NCBI RefSeq assembly: GCF_010975035.1
Contig: NZ_JAAIUV010000020.1
Coordinates: 1-64,000, forward strand
Length of the DNA: 64,000 nt
Source: Neobacillus thermocopriae
GTDB lineage: Bacteria; Bacillota; Bacilli; Bacillales; Cytobacillaceae
Direction of reading: 5' to 3'
A model generated the notes under the pieces. It had not been told where the DNA came from, ran no database searches, and saw only the letters and a list, made by a program, of their open reading frames with translations. Positions 1 to 9,812 of the stretch are shown here, piece after piece. A program made the position numbers and the translations under genes. Positions within the stretch are counted from its first letter, which is position 1. Every line of letters begins with the position of its first letter.

Positions 1-1
1 C

Positions 2-715
2 TACGTAAAGGATGAGCGCACAAAACAATTTGCTTATTCATTTCATGCTGCGGCTGATAGAAATGGATTTATTCTGGGAACGATTGTAACTCCAGGTAAT
101 ATTCATGATAGTACGATGTTTGAACCCTTGCTTGAAAAGGTCATTGAAAACTGTGGAAAGCCTGATGCTGTTGCTGCTGACGCTGGCTATAAAACACCCG
201 CCATTGCTCAATACTTAATAGAAAATAATATACGACCTGTATTACCCTATACACGCCCACGTACAAAGAAAAGCTATTTAAGAAAACATGACTGTGTGTA
301 TGATAAACATTTTGACTGTTACATATGTCCCGAAGGACAAGTCCTAGAATATAGAACAACTACTAAGGAAGGTTATCGTCAGTATTTCTCTAATCCGACT
401 AAATGTAAGAATTGTTCTTTATTAACTCAATGCACACAGAGCCAAAATCATCAAAAATTAATTCAACGGCATGTTTGGGAAGATTATTTAGAGGAAGCTG
501 ATCACCTTCGTTATACAACAGAGAATCGAATTATATATGCAAAACGGAAAGAAACTATTGAACGTGTGTTTGCTGATGCTAAAGAAAAGCATGGTATGCG
601 GTGGACGACTTTAAGAGGCCTTAAAAAATTGTCCATGCAGGCGATGCTTACTTTTGCTGCAATGAATTTAAAGAAACTGGCAAACTGGACTTGGACTAGT
701 CCAAAAATGGTATAA
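2..715 (+). CDS. IS1182-family transposase, C-terminal part (cut by window edge)
   Basis: The reading frame is open from base 2, so the gene begins before the window and only its last 237 residues are visible. The ATG at 116 is internal. The visible part carries the second half of a DDE transposase. It has the segment AADAGYKT with a probable catalytic Asp, a four-cysteine cluster of the kind found in IS1182 proteins (CYICPEG, then CKNCSLLTQC), and a C-terminal motif ERVFADAKEKHGMRWT with the likely catalytic Glu. The protein would cut and join the element's ends. It looks intact to its stop, but the left end of the element cannot be assessed. Confidence 0.85.
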   Translation, partial: YVKDERTKQFAYSFHAAADRNGFILGTIVTPGNIHDSTMFEPLLEKVIENCGKPDAVAADAGYKTPAIAQYLIENNIRPVLPYTRPRTKKSYLRKHDCVYDKHFDCYICPEGQVLEYRTTTKEGYRQYFSNPTKCKNCSLLTQCTQSQNHQKLIQRHVWEDYLEEADHLRYTTENRIIYAKRKETIERVFADAKEKHGMRWTTLRGLKKLSMQAMLTFAAMNLKKLANWTWTSPKMV

Positions 716-775
716 TAATTGACCCCGTAGGGGTCAAATTAAAGTTTATATAGACCAAAAATTGTTTAAAATTTG

Positions 776-816
776 AAAAGGCATTTCGAATTAAGCTTAT
801 TCGGAATGCCTTTTGT
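776..816 (+). terminator. Hairpin terminator after the transposase
   Basis: GGCATTTCGAAT (780-791) pairs with ATTCGGAATGCC (799-810), with one G-T pair, flanked by A-run and T-run. It lies 60 bases past the transposase stop and fits a rho-independent terminator. A smaller perfect hairpin, GACCCC-GTA-GGGGTC, sits directly after the stop at 721-735. Confidence 0.7.
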
Positions 817-827
817 CTACAATCTGA

Positions 828-856
828 GAGGAGCTGTCACTGACAGCTCCTCTTTT
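828..856 (+). terminator. Second perfect hairpin with T-tail
   Basis: GAGGAGCTGTC (828-838) and GACAGCTCCTC (842-852) form an 11-bp perfect stem with a 3-base loop, followed by TTTT. It could be an older chromosomal terminator or part of the IS right end. The IS boundary cannot be fixed without another copy. Confidence 0.55.
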
Positions 857-1274
857 ATGTCATTTTATTAATTTAATAATTGGTAAATTAAATTACAGGA
901 TATCATGATCATACTTAGGAAATTTATGCTACGAAAATTATTAGAAAATCTACATTATCAATTTAGATAAGTACCAAAACAAAACTTTTTTCTAATGAAG
1001 ATTGTATAAGGAAAATGATAAACTTGGCAGATCAATATATCACAAAGAATTGGGATATACGGTATTGTAGTTTTGATGTGATCTTGATCAGTTTGAGATT
1101 ATGAACCGATGACTTTATCCGTAACCCCTGCTTTTATTTAAACGAACAATCTAGTCTATTCGTATAAGCCATTTTTTAATTTTAATAGCATATAGCTTAT
1201 TGTTTATGCATTGTTAATATTTTCAAAGATTCCTTCTATTAAATTTTACGCTGAACGCTTAATACTGTTATTCA
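857..1274. other. AT-rich intergenic stretch, nothing recognised
   Basis: No open frame with a plausible ribosome binding site, no strong hairpin and no recognisable RNA was seen here. The stretch lies downstream of both the transposase and the minus-strand LprI-domain gene. Confidence 0.5.
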
Positions 1275-2513
1275 TTATCTCATATAGTCTCTTACTAATT
1301 CATAGCAACGCTCTTTTGTTAGTTTAAAGAGTGTCTCAGCTTCTACCATAGCAGACATTGTTCCTCTACCTTCTTCGTCATATCTGGCTTGAGCCGTTTC
1401 ATCTCTAGTTTTAATCCATTTACGTTGTTCGTTTCTTAAGTTAGTCATTTCAGTTTCTGATAACTGAGTTTTTAGTACACCATAGATTTCATTTAACATG
1501 TCATCCCATAACTGATAGTTATAAATATAATCATCTCTCATTTGAAAGTCACTTTGATACTCATTTTTTCTTTCTTTTAATTCAGTTTCATAAAGTTTAG
1601 CCATATATTCATTCTTTCTACTAGCTGTTTTATTTTGTTCAGATTTATTTTCCTCTAACTGACTAGTAGGTTCATTATTAGCTTGATTTAATTCCTTATT
1701 GGCTGGTTTAAAGAATCCTTTCTTACCTTGATTTACTTCTTTATTTGTCGGTTTAACAGATTCTTGTGTATCTTCAAAATCATAAACTAAACTAGTATCT
1801 TTGGAACTTATAGCAACCAAACTTTCACCAGTAGAACTATGTATTTTAAAAAGATAGGCTTTACCTTTCGCTTCTTTTGATTCATATTCCTTTACAAATT
1901 CAAGCTTCTCATTGTTACTACTCAAAAGTTTTTCTGCTTCTTCTTTTGTAAGATGAATATCTTCTCCTAATAAAGAATGATGATTCCAGCTATACATTTT
2001 CCATTTATTAGCTTCTTTTTTTAATTCAAACTCCCACAATGCACCCATATTATTAATTTCTGTTGCAGGTTCTAATACGTTAATTTTTAGAATGTTATCT
2101 TTTGTTAGTTCGTAAGTAAATCTTACATCATTATGATAATTTGGTTTAAATGATTGATCACATTCACAATAGTATTCAGAAGTTAAATCTTTTAAAGTAG
2201 TATCGGTAAATTCTTTAAAAGCAAAAGATAATAAATAATTTCTAATTTTATTGAAATCAGCTGGATTATTATTTCCCCATCCATACTTTTCACCAGCCTT
2301 ATCAAAAACTTCGAAAATAGAATCAAGTGTTGTTTTCAAAATATTATTGGCTTCTTCTTTATTTAATTCTATAGCCTTTGATTCTTTTAAATTTTGTTTT
2401 TCCTTTGCCAAATCCACTTTTTCTACCTTTGGAGCAACAAATTCCTGGTATCCCCAATACCCTCCAATTCCCAATACAACTGTTGCCACAAAAATGAACA
2501 AATTTTTTAACAT
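1275..2513 (-). CDS. Membrane-anchored protein with C-terminal LprI (DUF1311) domain
   Basis: The 412-residue protein starts with a single hydrophobic segment (about residues 4-22) and then a long hydrophilic region, so it is probably anchored and mostly extracytoplasmic. Residues about 310-412 match the lysozyme-inhibitor LprI/DUF1311 family: YNYQLWDDMLNEIYGVL, LRNEQRKWIKTRDETA and TKERCYELV are its typical signatures. The middle (about 255-300) is a low-complexity linker rich in Asn, Lys, Glu and Gln. In other bacteria LprI domains inhibit lysozyme, but in Bacillaceae the role is not settled. It stands alone, with no co-directional neighbour nearby. Confidence 0.75.
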   Translation of the reverse strand: MLKNLFIFVATVVLGIGGYWGYQEFVAPKVEKVDLAKEKQNLKESKAIELNKEEANNILKTTLDSIFEVFDKAGEKYGWGNNNPADFNKIRNYLLSFAFKEFTDTTLKDLTSEYYCECDQSFKPNYHNDVRFTYELTKDNILKINVLEPATEINNMGALWEFELKKEANKWKMYSWNHHSLLGEDIHLTKEEAEKLLSSNNEKLEFVKEYESKEAKGKAYLFKIHSSTGESLVAISSKDTSLVYDFEDTQESVKPTNKEVNQGKKGFFKPANKELNQANNEPTSQLEENKSEQNKTASRKNEYMAKLYETELKERKNEYQSDFQMRDDYIYNYQLWDDMLNEIYGVLKTQLSETEMTNLRNEQRKWIKTRDETAQARYDEEGRGTMSAMVEAETLFKLTKERCYELVRDYMR

Positions 2514-2743
2514 ATGTATGTCTCCTTATTAGTCCTCAAAATATAAATGCATGTTTTAGTTGTTTTTAGGTATAAATAACTATAAAAACATAAATTCAAA
2601 ATCCTCCTCATAATGTTATATAAGTAAAAAAATTCAATTTTTATATTATCAAAATAACAATTGTATTTAAATATTTAGTAGGGACTTTTTCCTATTTATT
2701 GTATTTGCTTGTCTTTGACTTTGATTGTAAATTATAAACCTAT

Positions 2744-2780
2744 AAAAAAATCCGGCTTTGGACATCCAAAGCCGGATTTT
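2744..2780 (-). terminator. Strong hairpin terminator used as the intron target
   Basis: AAATCCGGCTTTGGA and TCCAAAGCCGGATTT form a perfect stem around 2748-2779. Read on the minus strand it ends in seven T's, so it probably was the terminator of the lutP-glcD-glcF operon. On the plus strand it is followed by TTTTGCAT and then directly by the intron 5' end. Confidence 0.8.
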
Positions 2781-2784
2781 GCAT

Positions 2785-4670
2785 GTGCGCCCGGCATGGG
2801 TGTAATCTATAGGGTGAAAGTCCCGAGCTGCGAAGGCAGAAGTAGCAGTTAGCTTAACGCAAGGGTGTCCGTGGTGACGCGGAATCTGAAGGAAGCGAGC
2901 GGCAAACTTCCGGTTTGAGGAACACGAACTTCATATGAGGCTAGGTATCACTGGGTGAGTTTGCATGACAAAACAAAGCCCTTTCTGCCGAAAGTGATAC
3001 AGAGTAAATGAAGCAGATGGATGGAAGGAAAGATTACACTCTTACCCGGGGAGGTCTGGCTGGCACGCCAAGTAACCTTGGTAACCTATCTAGTGATAGA
3101 TAGCTGAGCAGTCAGAAGTCAGCAGAAGTCATAGTACTCTTTCAAGCTCGAGATGGAAGAGGAAGGACTGAACAATGAAGGAGAACGAGTCGCTAGGCGT
3201 TCATCTTCTGTGTGGAAGCAGACAATCCGATAGGACTTACTTGAAGGAGGAAGTGGTGAATCCCACGGGGGACTTCAAGAGGGTGGAGCAGAAGATGGCA
3301 CAAATAAAAGGATTCGTTCACGTGGAGAGGATATCTAATGTTGATGGAACTGATTTTGTCACGGGAAAATCTCATAGCGGCATTTAAAAGAGTTGTACAG
3401 AATAAAGGAAGTCACGGAGTAGATGGCATGTCCGTAAAAGACCTACGAAGACACCTCTACGAAAATTGGGACTCCATTCGACAGTCGTTGAGAGAAGGGA
3501 CCTACAAGCCCTTACCCGTCCGTCGAGTCGAAATCCCGAAACCGAACGGTGGGGTAAGGCTTCTAGGGATCCCTACCGTGACTGATCGTTTCATCCAACA
3601 AGCGATTGCCCAAGTGTTGACGAAAAACTTTGATCCGACCTTTTCGGACCGTAGCTATGGTTTTCGCCCAGGTAGAAAGGGACATGATGCGGTTAGGGAA
3701 GCAAAGGGTTATATCAAAGAAGGATATCGTTGGGTAGTCGATATAGACTTAGAGAAATTCTTTGACAAGGTGAATCACGACAAACTGATGGGGATCTTGG
3801 CGAAAACGATCAAAGATCGAATTCTACTGAAGTTAATCCGTCGGTATCTTCAATCAGGCGTGATGATCAATGGAGTAGTAATGGAAACGGACATGGGAAC
3901 GCCTCAAGGCGGCCCGCTCAGTCCACTTTTATCAAACATCATGCTTCATGAATTGGATAAGGAGCTTGAGAAACGTGGACATAAGTTTGTTCGGTATGCG
4001 GATGACTGTAACATCTATGTGAAAACAAAGAAAGCAGGAATTCGTGTCATGAACTCCATTACTAACTTTATTGAGAAGGAGTTAAAACTCAAGGTAAATA
4101 AAGAGAAATCGGCGGTAGACCGTCCTTGGAAACGGAAGTTTCTCGGTTTCAGCTTCACATTCAATAAGGCTCCAAAGGTACGGATTGCGAACGAAAGTGT
4201 GAAACGTTAGAAGAACAAGATCCGTGAAATTACATCAAGGTCGAAACCGTATCCAATGGAGAAAAGGATTGAGAAACTGAACAAGTATTTAATGGGATGG
4301 TGCGGATATTTTGCCTTGGCAGAAACACCAAGTAAGTTCAAAGAATTTGATGAATGGATTAGACGAAGGCTTCGGATGTGTTTGTGGAAAGAATGGAAAA
4401 CCCCGAAAACAAGAATTCGGAAACTCAGAGGATTAGGGGTTCCAAGCCATAAGCATTCGAATGGGGAAATACACGCAAGAAATATTGGCGGATTGCCTGC
4501 AGTCCCATTCTACACAAAACCCTCGACAACTCCTATTGGAAGAGTCGAGGGTTAAGAAGTCTATTCGAAAGATATCAAGAGCTACGTCAAACTTAATTGA
4601 ACCGCCGTATACCGAACGGTACGTACGGTGGTGTGAGAGGTCGGGGGTTAGTCACCCCCTCCTACTCGAT
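2785..4670 (+). mobile_element. Group II intron, probably class IIC, with defective maturase
   Basis: The 5' end GTGCGCCCGGC at 2785 fits the group II consensus GUGYG. The 3' end shows a domain-V-like hairpin starting GAACCGCCGTATACC near 4599 and a domain-VI-like end CTCCTACTCGAT closing at 4670, giving 1,886 bases. The encoded protein has reverse transcriptase and maturase regions but no room for an endonuclease domain, as in class C. Insertion directly behind a terminator hairpin is the known class C habit. The orientation is opposite to the glcF operon, whose transcript must now read the intron in antisense before reaching the terminator at 2.75 kb. Class assignment is an inference from these traits. 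Confidence 0.85.
3338..4596 (+). pseudogene. ltrA: Group II intron maturase/reverse transcriptase, stop plus frameshift
   Basis: Intact, this would be an intron-encoded protein of about 419 residues. The RT domain is complete, with the catalytic FVRYADD box, GTPQGGPLSPLLSN and YGFRPGRKGHDA. The frame is then interrupted by TAG at 4208-4210, after SVKR, where related proteins continue with a Leu or Phe codon; one T-to-A change from TTG would explain it. Maturase domain X (KLNKYLMGWCGYFA) follows in the same frame. A second lesion near 4445-4458, equivalent to loss of one base, moves the C-terminus (EWGNTRKKYWRIACSP) into another frame that closes at 4594-4596. Splicing or mobility in cis is therefore doubtful. 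Confidence 0.9.
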
Positions 4671-4817
4671 ATTACCTTTCTTGCACCGTATTGGCCCCTA
4701 CATGAGTGGGACAGAACAACCGTATTATTAGTGACGTAGAAATCCACTTGGTTCTACTTCTACTAGGTTGTAAAGCATATTGGATTCGTCGCCTAGATCT
4801 AAAGGAGACCATGAAGA

Positions 4818-6146
4818 TTATTCCCCCACAACCGCCTCTAATAGTAAATCGACGATATGGACGGCGCGCATTTTCGTCGATAGGCCTTCTTTTTCAATCC
4901 CAAGTTTCATTTGTAGCAGGCAGCCTGGGTTGGCTGTGACAATGGTGGTGGCCTTGGTGTTTTTGGCCTGTTCCATCTTGTAATCGAGCATTTTCATCGA
5001 CATTTCCGATTCAATAATATTGTAGATTCCGGCAGAACCACAGCAATGTCCGGCATCGTTCATTTCTTGGTAGACAGACCCTTGGATGGCTTTTAGCAAA
5101 GTTCTTGGGGCCGCTTCCGTCTTCATCACGTTGCGAAGGTGGCAGGAATCTTGGTACGTAATGATTTGCTGTGGAAGCATCAGTTTCACCTTTTGATGAA
5201 ATCCGACTGCCACCAAGATTTCGGTAATATCTTTGACTTTTTCGGAAAAAGCTTTGGCCCGCTCCGCCCACATAGGTTCATCCTTTAACAAGTGGCCATA
5301 TTCGACTAGGAATCCGCCACAGCCTCCTGCATTGGTGATAATGAAATCGACATTCAGCCCTTCAAAAGCTTCGATATTTCGTTTTGCCAACTCTTTAGAT
5401 CCCGATTTTTCGCCATAGTGGCCGTGCAAAGCGCCACAGCAGGTTTGGTCTTTTGGTATAACGATTTCACAGCCAGCGAGCTGGAGCAAGCGGGTGGTCG
5501 CGTCATTTGTTTTTAAAAACATGGAATCCATGAGACAGCCACTAAAGAAGGCGACGCGATGGGTTTTCGCTCCGATCGGCTCCAAATGTTCAGGTCGATT
5601 CTTTACTTCCTGCCTTGTCGGCATATCTGGGAGTACTTTTTCCATCAATGCCATATGGGCAGGAATGAGCCCGAGGAAGCCAATTTTACGGGCTACATTT
5701 TGTAAGCCGGAGCGTTGGTAAAAACCAAGCAACCCTGCTGTCCTTTTCATCCGGTTTGGATTCGGGAACAGACCGTTGAACACCGTTTTTCGAACCGCTC
5801 TTACCGGAAAGGAATAGGAATTATTTTGTGCGAGAATATCACGGGCATCTTCGAGCAAATGGCCATATTTCACGCCCGATGGACAGACGGTTTGACAGGC
5901 CAAGCAGCCCAGGCACAGATTAAGGGATCGTTTGAACTCCTCATCTGGCTCGATCAAACCATCCATGACTCCTTTCATCATCGCAATCCGGCCTCGTGGG
6001 GATTGTGATTCCTTGAAACCAGACATCGTATAGGTTGGGCAGGACGGAAGACAAAAGCCGCAGCGCATACAATTGAGGAGTTCATCTTCATTCATCCGTT
6101 CTTTAAATAGTTCCTGTATCATTTTTTGTTTTTTGGCTGTGGTCAT
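4818..6146 (-). CDS. glcF: Glycolate oxidase iron-sulfur subunit GlcF
   Basis: The 442-residue protein is the electron-transfer subunit that works with GlcD to oxidise glycolate to glyoxylate. Two 4Fe-4S motifs are visible near the N-terminus (CMRCGFCLPSCP at about 26-37 and CLGCLACQTVCP at about 78-89). Two cysteine-rich CCG domains follow (CCGALHGHYG, CCGSAGIYN). Its ATG overlaps the glcD stop by the ATGA arrangement, so the two are translationally coupled. B. subtilis has a similar pair, ysfC-ysfD. It is the last gene of the lutP-glcD-glcF transcript; the intron lies 147 bases beyond its stop. Confidence 0.93.
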   Translation of the reverse strand: MTTAKKQKMIQELFKERMNEDELLNCMRCGFCLPSCPTYTMSGFKESQSPRGRIAMMKGVMDGLIEPDEEFKRSLNLCLGCLACQTVCPSGVKYGHLLEDARDILAQNNSYSFPVRAVRKTVFNGLFPNPNRMKRTAGLLGFYQRSGLQNVARKIGFLGLIPAHMALMEKVLPDMPTRQEVKNRPEHLEPIGAKTHRVAFFSGCLMDSMFLKTNDATTRLLQLAGCEIVIPKDQTCCGALHGHYGEKSGSKELAKRNIEAFEGLNVDFIITNAGGCGGFLVEYGHLLKDEPMWAERAKAFSEKVKDITEILVAVGFHQKVKLMLPQQIITYQDSCHLRNVMKTEAAPRTLLKAIQGSVYQEMNDAGHCCGSAGIYNIIESEMSMKMLDYKMEQAKNTKATTIVTANPGCLLQMKLGIEKEGLSTKMRAVHIVDLLLEAVVGE

Positions 6147-7555
6147 TTGTGGATCACCAACTTAGTTTTATCGTCTTTGGCAAAGATTTTTCCAGGATTC
6201 ATGATGTTGTTCGGATCAAGTGCCTGCTTGATTGCTTTCATGACGGCAAGACCTGCTTTGCCGAGCTTTAACTCAAGATATGGAGCTTTGGCAATACCGA
6301 CCCCATGTTCTCCAGTAATGGTACCACCCAGTTCGACCGCCTTTTCAAATATTTCAGCAAAGGCTTTATGGACGCGTTCCATTTCCTCGCGGTTTCTCGC
6401 ATCAGTCGGGCAGGTCGGATGAAGGTTGCCATCTCCCGCATGGCCGAATGTACAAATAAGGAGATTGTATTTTTCCGCAATTTCACCGATGGCGCGAACC
6501 ATGTTAGCGACTTCCGACCTCGGTACGGTGGCGTCTTCAAGAATGGTTGTCGGCTTAAGGCGAGCCAAGGCAGATAAAGCCCAGCGGCGAGCGGTGGTCA
6601 AAGCGGTTGCTTCCTCTTCTGTTTTGGCGACTTCCACGGAAAATGCGCCTTCTTCTCGGCAGATTGCCGTGATTTTTTCAATATCACGCTGGGCAACAGC
6701 AGGTGGGCCGTCTTGTTCAATCAAAAGAATTGCTTTCGCATCCACTGGAAGGCCGATCTTGACATAATCCTCGACCACTTGAAGGGTAGGTTGGTCAAGG
6801 AATTCAAGCGTAGCTGGGATGATTTTATTGGCAATGATTTTCGAGACGCTTCTTGCCGCCGCTTCAAGGTCATGGTAAAGGGCGAGCATCGTTTTTTTCG
6901 ATTCCGGTTTTGGTACGAGCTTGAGGGTGGCCTCGGTAATAATCCCGAGTGTTCCTTCCGAGCCGACCATTAGACTCGTTAGGTCGTATCCAGCCACATC
7001 TTTGGCGAGTTTGCCACCGGTTCTGACAATGTCCCCGTTTGGCATGACGACTTCAAGGCCGATGACGTAATCACGGGTGACTCCGTATTTGAGGCCGCGT
7101 AAGCCACCTGAGTTTTCATTGATGTTCCCGCCGATGGTGGAAATTTTCATAGAACCTGGATCGGGTGGATAGAAAAGGCCTTTGTCTTCGACGGCGGTAA
7201 TGATATCGAGTGTAAGGACTCCTGGTTGGACAGTAATGGTCAGGTTTTCTTCGTCCAGCTCGAGGATTTTGTTCATGTGTTTAAACAGCATGACAATCCC
7301 GCCCTCCACCGGACAGGTGCCACCACACAGGTTCGTCCCAGATCCGCGTGGGACAATCGGGATTCGATGTTCATTGCAAATTTTGACAATCTCAGAAACT
7401 TCTTTTGTATTTCGCGGACTGATGACGGCATCAGGCATGGCCGGCATGTCTGGTGAGGAATCAAAAGAATAGGACAAGCGCTCTACTGGAGAGTCTTGAA
7501 AATTTTCGGGTGAAACAATGGAGATAAACTTCCTTTTTATTTCTTGATGGATCAT
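6143..7555 (-). CDS. glcD: Glycolate oxidase FAD subunit GlcD
   Basis: A 470-residue FAD-linked oxidase of the GlcD/LDH-D family that oxidises glycolate, possibly also D-lactate, passing electrons to GlcF. The FAD-binding PCMH domain occupies about residues 40-220, with VPRGSGTNLCGG and the segment STIGGNINENSGG. The C-terminal FAD-oxidase domain ends with the family signature GEHGVGIAKAPYL. Its length equals that of typical GlcD/YsfC. It lies 207 bases behind lutP and overlaps glcF by 4 bases, so it most likely shares the LutR-controlled transcript. Confidence 0.93.
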   Translation of the reverse strand: MIHQEIKRKFISIVSPENFQDSPVERLSYSFDSSPDMPAMPDAVISPRNTKEVSEIVKICNEHRIPIVPRGSGTNLCGGTCPVEGGIVMLFKHMNKILELDEENLTITVQPGVLTLDIITAVEDKGLFYPPDPGSMKISTIGGNINENSGGLRGLKYGVTRDYVIGLEVVMPNGDIVRTGGKLAKDVAGYDLTSLMVGSEGTLGIITEATLKLVPKPESKKTMLALYHDLEAAARSVSKIIANKIIPATLEFLDQPTLQVVEDYVKIGLPVDAKAILLIEQDGPPAVAQRDIEKITAICREEGAFSVEVAKTEEEATALTTARRWALSALARLKPTTILEDATVPRSEVANMVRAIGEIAEKYNLLICTFGHAGDGNLHPTCPTDARNREEMERVHKAFAEIFEKAVELGGTITGEHGVGIAKAPYLELKLGKAGLAVMKAIKQALDPNNIMNPGKIFAKDDKTKLVIHK

Positions 7556-7721
7556 GATCGTTCCTCCAATCTGGTTGAATCTATAAATAAGTACTTTTTA
7601 TCCTTGTGAGGTAGTACTTTTGTAGGGTCGTCTTTGAAAAAATATTCTTCTTGCCAAAAGCCTCTCCCAATTTAGCAAGTAATATAGTCGGGTAAACTTT
7701 CACTATTCTAATAGACAGCAA

Positions 7722-7748
7722 GGCTCTTTCCGAAAACCGGATAGAGCC
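7722..7748 (-). other. Hairpin between lutP and glcD
   Basis: GGCTCTTTCCG and CGGATAGAGCC pair with one mismatch. No T-run follows on the minus strand, so it is more likely a partial terminator or an mRNA-processing or stability element that tunes glcDF against lutP. Confidence 0.45.
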
Positions 7749-7762
7749 TAACGCGTTCGTGG

Positions 7763-9469
7763 TTATGGAATCATAAAGCTCAAAACGGAATTTTGCAACC
7801 ACACCATGACTCCAATTAAAACGACGAGGAACAGACTGTGTTTAATAGTAAAGCGGAATAGCTCTGATTCCTTGCCGACTAGTCCAACAGCGGCACAAGC
7901 GACGGCAATAGATTGCGGTGAAATCATTTTTCCGGTTACTCCGCCGGATGAGTTGGCGGCAAGAGCCAGAACAGGATCCATGCCGATGGATTCGGCTGTA
8001 ATTTTTTGCAAGTTGCCGAACAAGACGTTGGCAGATGTATCCGAACCCGTTACGAATACGCCAAGCCAGCCCAGGAAAGGCGAGAAGAACGGGAACAAGA
8101 TAGCCCCTGTTTTGGAAAGGGTTAAGGCAAGGGTCGTGCTCATTCCAGCCAAATTGATTACATAGGCAAATCCAACGACGGAAGCAATGGTAATGAGCGG
8201 GAACTTCACTTCATTAATGGTTTCTCCAAAGGTGATCACCCAATTTTTCCAAGACATGCCGACAATAAATTTGGTGATTATGGCCGCAATCAAAATGGCC
8301 GTACCGGCAGCGGCAAGCAGTTCCATTTTATAAAACGCAGGAGTGGCGGCTGCACCGGCTTTGCTGAACACTTTGTTATGAACGAACGGAACTTCTGGCA
8401 TAAAGGTTAAGGACTTTCCAATGACGTTCACGGCTTTTAAGATGGCGTTGCTACCTTCATAGTGGCCGCTCAAAGCTGATTTGATGGTTGGTATTCCCCA
8501 TAGCGTGATCGTGCCCGTTAATAGGATAAAAGGAGACCAAGCTTTAAAAATTTGACCACCTGTATAATGCACGACTTGTGCTTGTTTCGTTTGGCCAGCT
8601 TGCATGGCAATGGTAGCCGCAAACTCTTGTTCATGGGAAAAACGGAAAATCGTTTTTGGTTTCCAAAACTTTAAAAACACGGCCATAGCAATTAAAGAGA
8701 CTAAAGATGATAAAATATCGGGAAGCTCAGGTCCTAAGAAGTTGGACGATACATATTGGGTGACGGAAAATGAAATTCCAGAAACGAGAATCGCCGGCAT
8801 GACTTCTTTCGTTTTTTTCCAACCGGCCATAATGAACACAAGATAAAAAGGGATAAAGACGGATAAAAATGGTAGTTGGCGTCCGATCATTTTGGACACT
8901 TCAAGAGCCGGAATCCCTGTCGGTCCTTCCAGTGCAATCACCGGGGTTCCGATCGCACCAAATGCAACAGGTGCGGTATTGGCAATCAAGCAAAGGCCAG
9001 CTGCGTAAAGGGGATGAAAGCCCAATCCAACTAACAAGGCCGCTGAAATCGCTACTGGCGCACCAAAGCCGGCCGCTCCTTCCAAGAAGGCACCAAATGA
9101 GAACGCTACCAATAAGGCCTGTAAACGACGGTCTTCGGTAATGGATAGGACAGAGTGACGAATGATATCAAATTGACCTGATTTGACGGTTAGTTTGTAC
9201 AAAAAGACAGAGGCGACGATAATCCAACCGATCGGTAAAATCCCATACACGGCCCCTTGTGAGGCAGACATGAGTGCCATCCCGGCTGGTACTTTAAAGG
9301 CAACAATAGCAAGCAGAATGGCAAGTGCTAGCGTTGTTATCCCAGCAATATGGCCTTTCATTTTCTTAATGGCCAATGCCCAGAAAAAGTAGAGGATTGG
9401 GATGAGGGCAACCGCCGCACTAACCCAAAGGTTTCCTCCGACTGGCGTAAAATTTTGAATAAATGTCAT
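7763..9469 (-). CDS. lutP: L-lactate permease, LctP family
   Basis: A 568-residue polytopic membrane protein with about 14 hydrophobic segments, of the LctP/LldP lactate-glycolate permease family. The family-typical stretches FGAFLEGAAGFGAPVA and NTAPVAFGAIGTPV are present, and the length is normal. It would import L-lactate, and probably glycolate, by proton symport. It leads the minus-strand operon with glcD and glcF and is divergent from lutR. The intergenic region carries a LutR-type palindrome and a cre site, so uptake is expected to be induced by lactate and repressed by glucose. Confidence 0.92.
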   Translation of the reverse strand: MTFIQNFTPVGGNLWVSAAVALIPILYFFWALAIKKMKGHIAGITTLALAILLAIVAFKVPAGMALMSASQGAVYGILPIGWIIVASVFLYKLTVKSGQFDIIRHSVLSITEDRRLQALLVAFSFGAFLEGAAGFGAPVAISAALLVGLGFHPLYAAGLCLIANTAPVAFGAIGTPVIALEGPTGIPALEVSKMIGRQLPFLSVFIPFYLVFIMAGWKKTKEVMPAILVSGISFSVTQYVSSNFLGPELPDILSSLVSLIAMAVFLKFWKPKTIFRFSHEQEFAATIAMQAGQTKQAQVVHYTGGQIFKAWSPFILLTGTITLWGIPTIKSALSGHYEGSNAILKAVNVIGKSLTFMPEVPFVHNKVFSKAGAAATPAFYKMELLAAAGTAILIAAIITKFIVGMSWKNWVITFGETINEVKFPLITIASVVGFAYVINLAGMSTTLALTLSKTGAILFPFFSPFLGWLGVFVTGSDTSANVLFGNLQKITAESIGMDPVLALAANSSGGVTGKMISPQSIAVACAAVGLVGKESELFRFTIKHSLFLVVLIGVMVWLQNSVLSFMIP

Positions 9470-9576
9470 GGATCATTTCCTCCTGAGATTAACTTTTGCT
9501 TTTGGCTTGGCTACGAATCTCTGAATATCATTGATTTTTGAATAGATAACAAACAGGACATTACCCCTTTCCTTTT

Positions 9577-9590
9577 AGTAACCGCTTACA
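9577..9590 (-). promoter_or_regulatory. cre site (CcpA) upstream of lutP
   Basis: Read on the minus strand the sequence is TGTAAGCGGTTACT. It fits the cre consensus TGWAANCGNTNWCA at every defined position except the last. It lies 108 bases before lutP and close to the LutR-type palindrome, which fits glucose repression of lactate use. Confidence 0.7.
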
Positions 9591-9602
9591 GATGATGAGA
9601 AG

Positions 9603-9615
9603 GTCATCTGATGAC
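9603..9615. promoter_or_regulatory. LutR-type operator 1 (lutP/lutR intergenic)
   Basis: GTCATCTGATGAC is a perfect palindrome around one central base. The same palindrome, with central A, stands upstream of lutA at 10739. It matches the TCATC-N-GATGA site I recall for LutR of B. subtilis. Its position between the divergent lutP and lutR lets one site serve both. Confidence 0.8.
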
Positions 9616-9812
9616 TAGATGTTTAATATGGTGATAGGAAAATTATAAAGGTAGATTCATAAAAAAAACAATAGAATTTTTTTAAATTTTTTCACTCTTT
9701 TGATTTTGGTTACTAAACAGAGAAAATGAAAGGGAAAGGATGCAAATTTTTTGGAAATCGGTATAATTAAATTGCGTGTTTTAGGACGATTCGTTAAAAG
9801 GAGTCCCATTCA

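Noticed and set aside
4461-4739. 92-codon frame at the intron 3' end
   Set aside because: It crosses the maturase end and the domain V/VI structure; the maturase continuation is in another frame.
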